DNA of 7,600 nt from Clostridia bacterium (GTDB taxonomy: Bacteria; Bacillota_A; Clostridia; Christensenellales; Aristaeellaceae), in NCBI GenBank assembly GCA_017397695.1, contig JAFQIF010000185.1, positions 1 through 7,600 on the forward strand, given 5' to 3'. The notes below the pieces were generated by a model, which saw nothing but the letters and a program-made list of their open reading frames with translations, ran no database searches and was not told the origin of the DNA. Positions 5,371-7,600 of this stretch are shown here, piece by piece. The first letter of the stretch is position 1. Each line of letters begins with the position of its first letter. The translations under genes were made by a program, and so were the position numbers.

Positions 5371-6748
5371 GCAGCTCCACATTGCGCTCCACCCGGCCTT
5401 TGCGCAGCGGATACCACAGCCATAGAATCAGCGAAAGCAGCGCAAAGCCCAGCGCAGGAACCAGCGTCGCAATAGCAAATATACCCGACAGCACATCCTC
5501 CGTCTGCCCGCTGAGCGATCCCGGAATATAGCCGATCGCCGTGAGCAGCCAGCCGGTCGCGCCGGCGGCAGCGGCCTGCCCCAGCTTGCGGGCAAAGGAA
5601 TACATCGCGTAGATGGAGCCATCCTCGCGCACGCCGCTGCTCACCTGCGCATCGTCGATCACATCGGTGATCAGCGCCCAGGAGACCATGGTGAACACGC
5701 CCAGCCCCAGCCAGTTCAGCGTCTGCAGCGCGACAAAGATCCATACGCTTGCCGGACGCAGAAAATAGGTCGCCAGCGAAACCGCTGCGGCAAAGCCGCT
5801 GGACGCCGCCGCCACCTCCGCCTTGCCGAATCTGGCGGCAAGCGGGCGCACAAGGACGGCCGAGAGGATCATGCCGCCCATCATCAGCAGCGTGGATACG
5901 GACTGCGCAGAAGCATTGTTGTAGTAATCCGGATAGATATAGCCGCCCATGTTCTGCATGGTCAGCTGCGCCAGCAGCATCACGACGGACGCCGCGACAA
6001 TGGAAAGCAGTGCATGGTTGCGCAGCGCGTCTTTAAACATATCCGCCACGGACTGGCTGCGCACGGGCCGGCCGCTCTGCTCAGGCACCACGCGCTCCGT
6101 CGTCAGAAAGTAGCAGGCCAGATACGCAGCGACCGCCAGAAGAGAAAGCACGCCCGCCGCCGCCGTCACCCTTGAGCCGATCATCATTTCCACGCCGTCC
6201 ATCTTTTCATAAGCCAGCACAGGCAGCAGCACACCGACAAACGCGCCCGCCAGTGTTGCGCCCATGGAGCGATAGGTGGACAGGCTCTGCCGCTCATCCG
6301 GTTCCGCCGATATGGCGGAGGCCATTGAACCATACGGAATATTGATCGCCGTATAGAAGACGGAGCCCCAGAGGATATACGTCACAAACAGATAACCAAC
6401 CTTTACCGCATACGGCAAGCCCGAGAGCGCCCCCTGATACATCAGAAAAGAGGCGATCGCCACCGGCGCACACATCCGCCGGAGCCACGGCTTGAACTTT
6501 CCCACGCCCGGAATCACCCGGCTGCGGTCGCAGATGCGGCCCATGGTCACATCGGTGAACGCATCGACAAAGCGCGCAAGCATCATGATCGTACCGACTG
6601 CGCCGGCGGAAATGCCCACGACGTCCGTATAGAATTTCATGAGCACCATGGTTGAAAGAATAAAGGTAAAATCGTTGCCAAGGTCGCCGAAAAGATAGCC
6701 CAGCTTATCCCTGAAACCGAAGGGGCGCGACTGCTTTTGCTGTGTCAT
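5348..6748 (-). CDS. second GPH-family cation symporter
   Basis: A 466-residue integral membrane sugar symporter of the MelB/GPH type with about 12 predicted helices. Family landmarks are RFVDAFTDVTMGRICD (Asp62 and Asp66, equivalent to MelB Asp55/Asp59), GKFKPWLR (~83-90), YTAINIPYGSMASAIS (Asn136 at the MelB Asp124 position), SSGVREDGSIYAMYSFARKLG (Lys388, equivalent to MelB Lys377) and a positively charged C-terminus. It is clearly divergent from the first symporter and not a recent duplicate: matches are concentrated in family motifs. The start is ATG 6748; AAAGGA lies 11 bases upstream, slightly long spacing. It is leftward, convergent with and overlapping the regulator gene, and divergent from the methyltransferase. 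Its own promoter could not be identified convincingly. Substrate is unknown; it may serve the same regulon. Confidence 0.9.
   Translation of the reverse strand: MTQQKQSRPFGFRDKLGYLFGDLGNDFTFILSTMVLMKFYTDVVGISAGAVGTIMMLARFVDAFTDVTMGRICDRSRVIPGVGKFKPWLRRMCAPVAIASFLMYQGALSGLPYAVKVGYLFVTYILWGSVFYTAINIPYGSMASAISAEPDERQSLSTYRSMGATLAGAFVGVLLPVLAYEKMDGVEMMIGSRVTAAAGVLSLLAVAAYLACYFLTTERVVPEQSGRPVRSQSVADMFKDALRNHALLSIVAASVVMLLAQLTMQNMGGYIYPDYYNNASAQSVSTLLMMGGMILSAVLVRPLAARFGKAEVAAASSGFAAAVSLATYFLRPASVWIFVALQTLNWLGLGVFTMVSWALITDVIDDAQVSSGVREDGSIYAMYSFARKLGQAAAAGATGWLLTAIGYIPGSLSGQTEDVLSGIFAIATLVPALGFALLSLILWLWYPLRKGRVERNVELLKKQRDR
5359..5375. other. 7-bp hairpin over the regulator stop codon
   Basis: GCTGCTT (5359-5365) pairs with AAGCAGC (5369-5375) around TTT. 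The hairpin covers the regulator's TAA (5368-5370) and the last codons of the convergent transporter. No T-tract follows on either strand, so it is at best a weak bidirectional terminator. No other terminator is visible at this convergent junction. Confidence 0.35.
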
Positions 6749-6772
6749 GGAGCATCCGGTCCTTTCTCATCA

Positions 6773-6802
6773 TTGACGACAGTATGCCCCGCCGCATGTA
6801 AT
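6773..6802 (+). promoter_or_regulatory. candidate promoter of the methyltransferase gene
   Basis: TTGACG (6773-6778) and TGTAAT (6797-6802) are separated by 18 bases, a fair sigma-70 match in the 105-bp gap between the divergent second transporter and the methyltransferase. It would give a leader of about 45 bases. No clear counterpart is visible for the leftward transporter in the same gap. Confidence 0.5.
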
Positions 6803-6838
6803 TTGATCACAGGATTTTCCGGATAAAACCCGACAACC

Positions 6839-6845
6839 GAAAGGA
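6839..6845 (+). promoter_or_regulatory. RBS deciding the methyltransferase start
   Basis: GAAAGGA (6839-6845) overlaps the first in-frame ATG at 6845, which therefore cannot use it. It is 8 bases upstream of the second in-frame ATG at 6854, the normal distance. The start is set at 6854. Confidence 0.7.
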
Positions 6846-6853
6846 TGATCTCT

Positions 6854-7519
6854 ATGAAGCTTGCACTCCGCGCCGCCGCATTCTGGCTCTGCGGCCTGTT
6901 GTTTGTCATGCTGGTGCTCTTTGTGCCCGCGGGCACGCTCGCCTACCCGGGTGCATGGCGGCTGATCGCGCTGCTGTTTATCCCGATGCTGCTGCTGGGA
7001 ATCGCGCTCTACATCAAAGCGCCAGATCTGCTGCAAAAACGTCTGCAAAGCAGGGAATCACAGGGCGCTCAGCGCCAGGTGATCACACTGTCAGCGCTCA
7101 TGTTCATTGTCGGCTTTGCGCTCTGCGGCCTGGATTTCCGTTTTGGGCTGACGCACGTTCCCGGTTGGCTGAGCACTGCTGCATGTGTGATTCTGCTCGT
7201 TTCCTACGCGCTCTATGCCGAGGTCATGCGCGAAAACGCATATCTCTCGCGCACGGTAGAGGTACAGCCGGGGCAAAAGGTGATCGACACCGGGATGTAC
7301 GGCGTAGTGCGCCATCCGATGTATGCCGTGACGATCCTGCTGTTTCTGTCCATGCCGCTGGTTTTGGGATCACTGATTGGCTTTGCTGTGTTTCTCGTCT
7401 ATCCGCTGCTGATTGTGCTTCGCATCCGCGGCGAGGAGGCGCTGCTCACGCAGGAGCTGCCCGGGTATAGGGCCTATATACAGAAGGTGAAATACCGACT
7501 GATTCCGTTTGTCTGGTGA
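6854..7519 (+). CDS. integral-membrane methyltransferase, ICMT/PEMT superfamily
   Basis: A 221-residue membrane protein with about five or six predicted helices (~6-29, 34-54, 74-94, 104-124 and one or two between 156 and 190). The C-terminal half carries the superfamily's S-adenosylmethionine-binding signature: DTGMYGVVRHPMY (~145-157, core Arg153-His154-Pro155), then IRGEEALL (~191-198, Glu194/Glu195), and PGYRAYIQKVKYRLIP (~203-218). In characterised relatives these regions form the cofactor site of isoprenylcysteine carboxyl methyltransferase and phospholipid methyltransferases. Bacterial homologues are common and mostly of unknown substrate, perhaps lipids or small isoprenoids. It is divergent from the second transporter and shows no obvious link to sugar use; it may be an unrelated neighbour. 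The 54-bp repeat begins 8 bases after the stop. Confidence 0.88.
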   Translation: MKLALRAAAFWLCGLLFVMLVLFVPAGTLAYPGAWRLIALLFIPMLLLGIALYIKAPDLLQKRLQSRESQGAQRQVITLSALMFIVGFALCGLDFRFGLTHVPGWLSTAACVILLVSYALYAEVMRENAYLSRTVEVQPGQKVIDTGMYGVVRHPMYAVTILLFLSMPLVLGSLIGFAVFLVYPLLIVLRIRGEEALLTQELPGYRAYIQKVKYRLIPFVW

Positions 7520-7526
7520 TGTGCAT

Positions 7527-7580
7527 AAGGGATAGAAAGTTCATTGAGGCAGCTTCAAGTCGCCGCGAAGCGAAGAAGGG
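7527..7580 (+). repeat. right arm of ~54-bp inverted repeat
   Basis: This matches the reverse complement of 118-171 at 48 of 54 positions, ungapped, with identical ends and all six differences in a 15-base central stretch (7546-7560). It starts 8 bases past the methyltransferase stop and is followed by a hairpin module at 7584-7600. No separate terminator is visible for that gene, so the repeat with its hairpin may serve as its 3' end. Confidence 0.8.
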
Positions 7581-7583
7581 GTC

Positions 7584-7600
7584 TGGGGACAATGTCCCCA
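7584..7600. repeat. perfect 7-bp hairpin, GGGGAC/GTCCCC module
   Basis: TGGGGAC (7584-7590) pairs with GTCCCCA (7594-7600) around AAT, reaching the window edge, so the stem may continue. It occupies the same position relative to the 54-bp repeat as the GGGAT/ATCCC hairpins on the left, and differs from the 70-90 hairpin by a paired change (T-A to C-G). Any T-tract would lie outside the window. Confidence 0.65.

Noticed and set aside
6822..6840. Operator palindrome around TCCGGA in the transporter-methyltransferase gap
   Set aside because: Only about 12 of 19 positions are symmetric and the same site is not seen near the other promoters; too weak to annotate.

Overview
The window reads as a chromosomal carbohydrate-utilisation locus from a moderately GC-rich, probably gut-associated, Clostridia-type bacterium (Bacillota). 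The grounds are the gene families (cytoplasmic GH2 glycosidase, GPH-type sugar symporters, a 400-residue AraC regulator), good AAAGGA/GGAGG ribosome binding sites, TATAAT-type promoters, and hairpin-bearing intergenic repeats. No genus can be assigned from the sequence alone.

Layout, left to right. Bases 1-180 hold no gene but are full of repeat modules: two short perfect hairpins and one arm of a ~54-bp inverted repeat. An intrinsic terminator (181-207) then closes a leftward unit. That unit is a GPH-family sugar symporter (2570-3967) followed downstream by a 748-residue GH2 glycosidase (222-2468); the 101-bp gap between them carries a strong-looking internal promoter. A divergent control region (3968-4155) separates this unit from a rightward AraC-family regulator (4156-5370). 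It contains a promoter for the regulator, a poor promoter for the transporter, and a perfect 8+8+8 palindrome. The regulator runs convergently into, and overlaps by 23 bp, a second leftward GPH symporter (5348-6748). A 105-bp divergent gap then leads to a rightward integral-membrane methyltransferase of the ICMT/PEMT superfamily (6854-7519). The window ends in the second arm of the inverted repeat and another hairpin.

Inferred working model: one or both symporters import a glycoside, the GH2 enzyme (no signal peptide, so intracellular) hydrolyses its non-reducing beta-linked sugar, and the AraC protein senses substrate or product and controls the divergent transporter-glycosidase promoter. 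The sugar could be beta-galactoside or beta-glucuronide and is not settled by sequence. The methyltransferase shows no clear link to this pathway.

The most interesting features are the methionine-rich C-terminal tail on the glycosidase, the regulator-side palindrome overlapping the transporter -10, and the dispersed-repeat modules at both ends. Two of the repeat hairpins differ by a compensatory base-pair change. Nothing here amounts to a clearly new multi-gene system.
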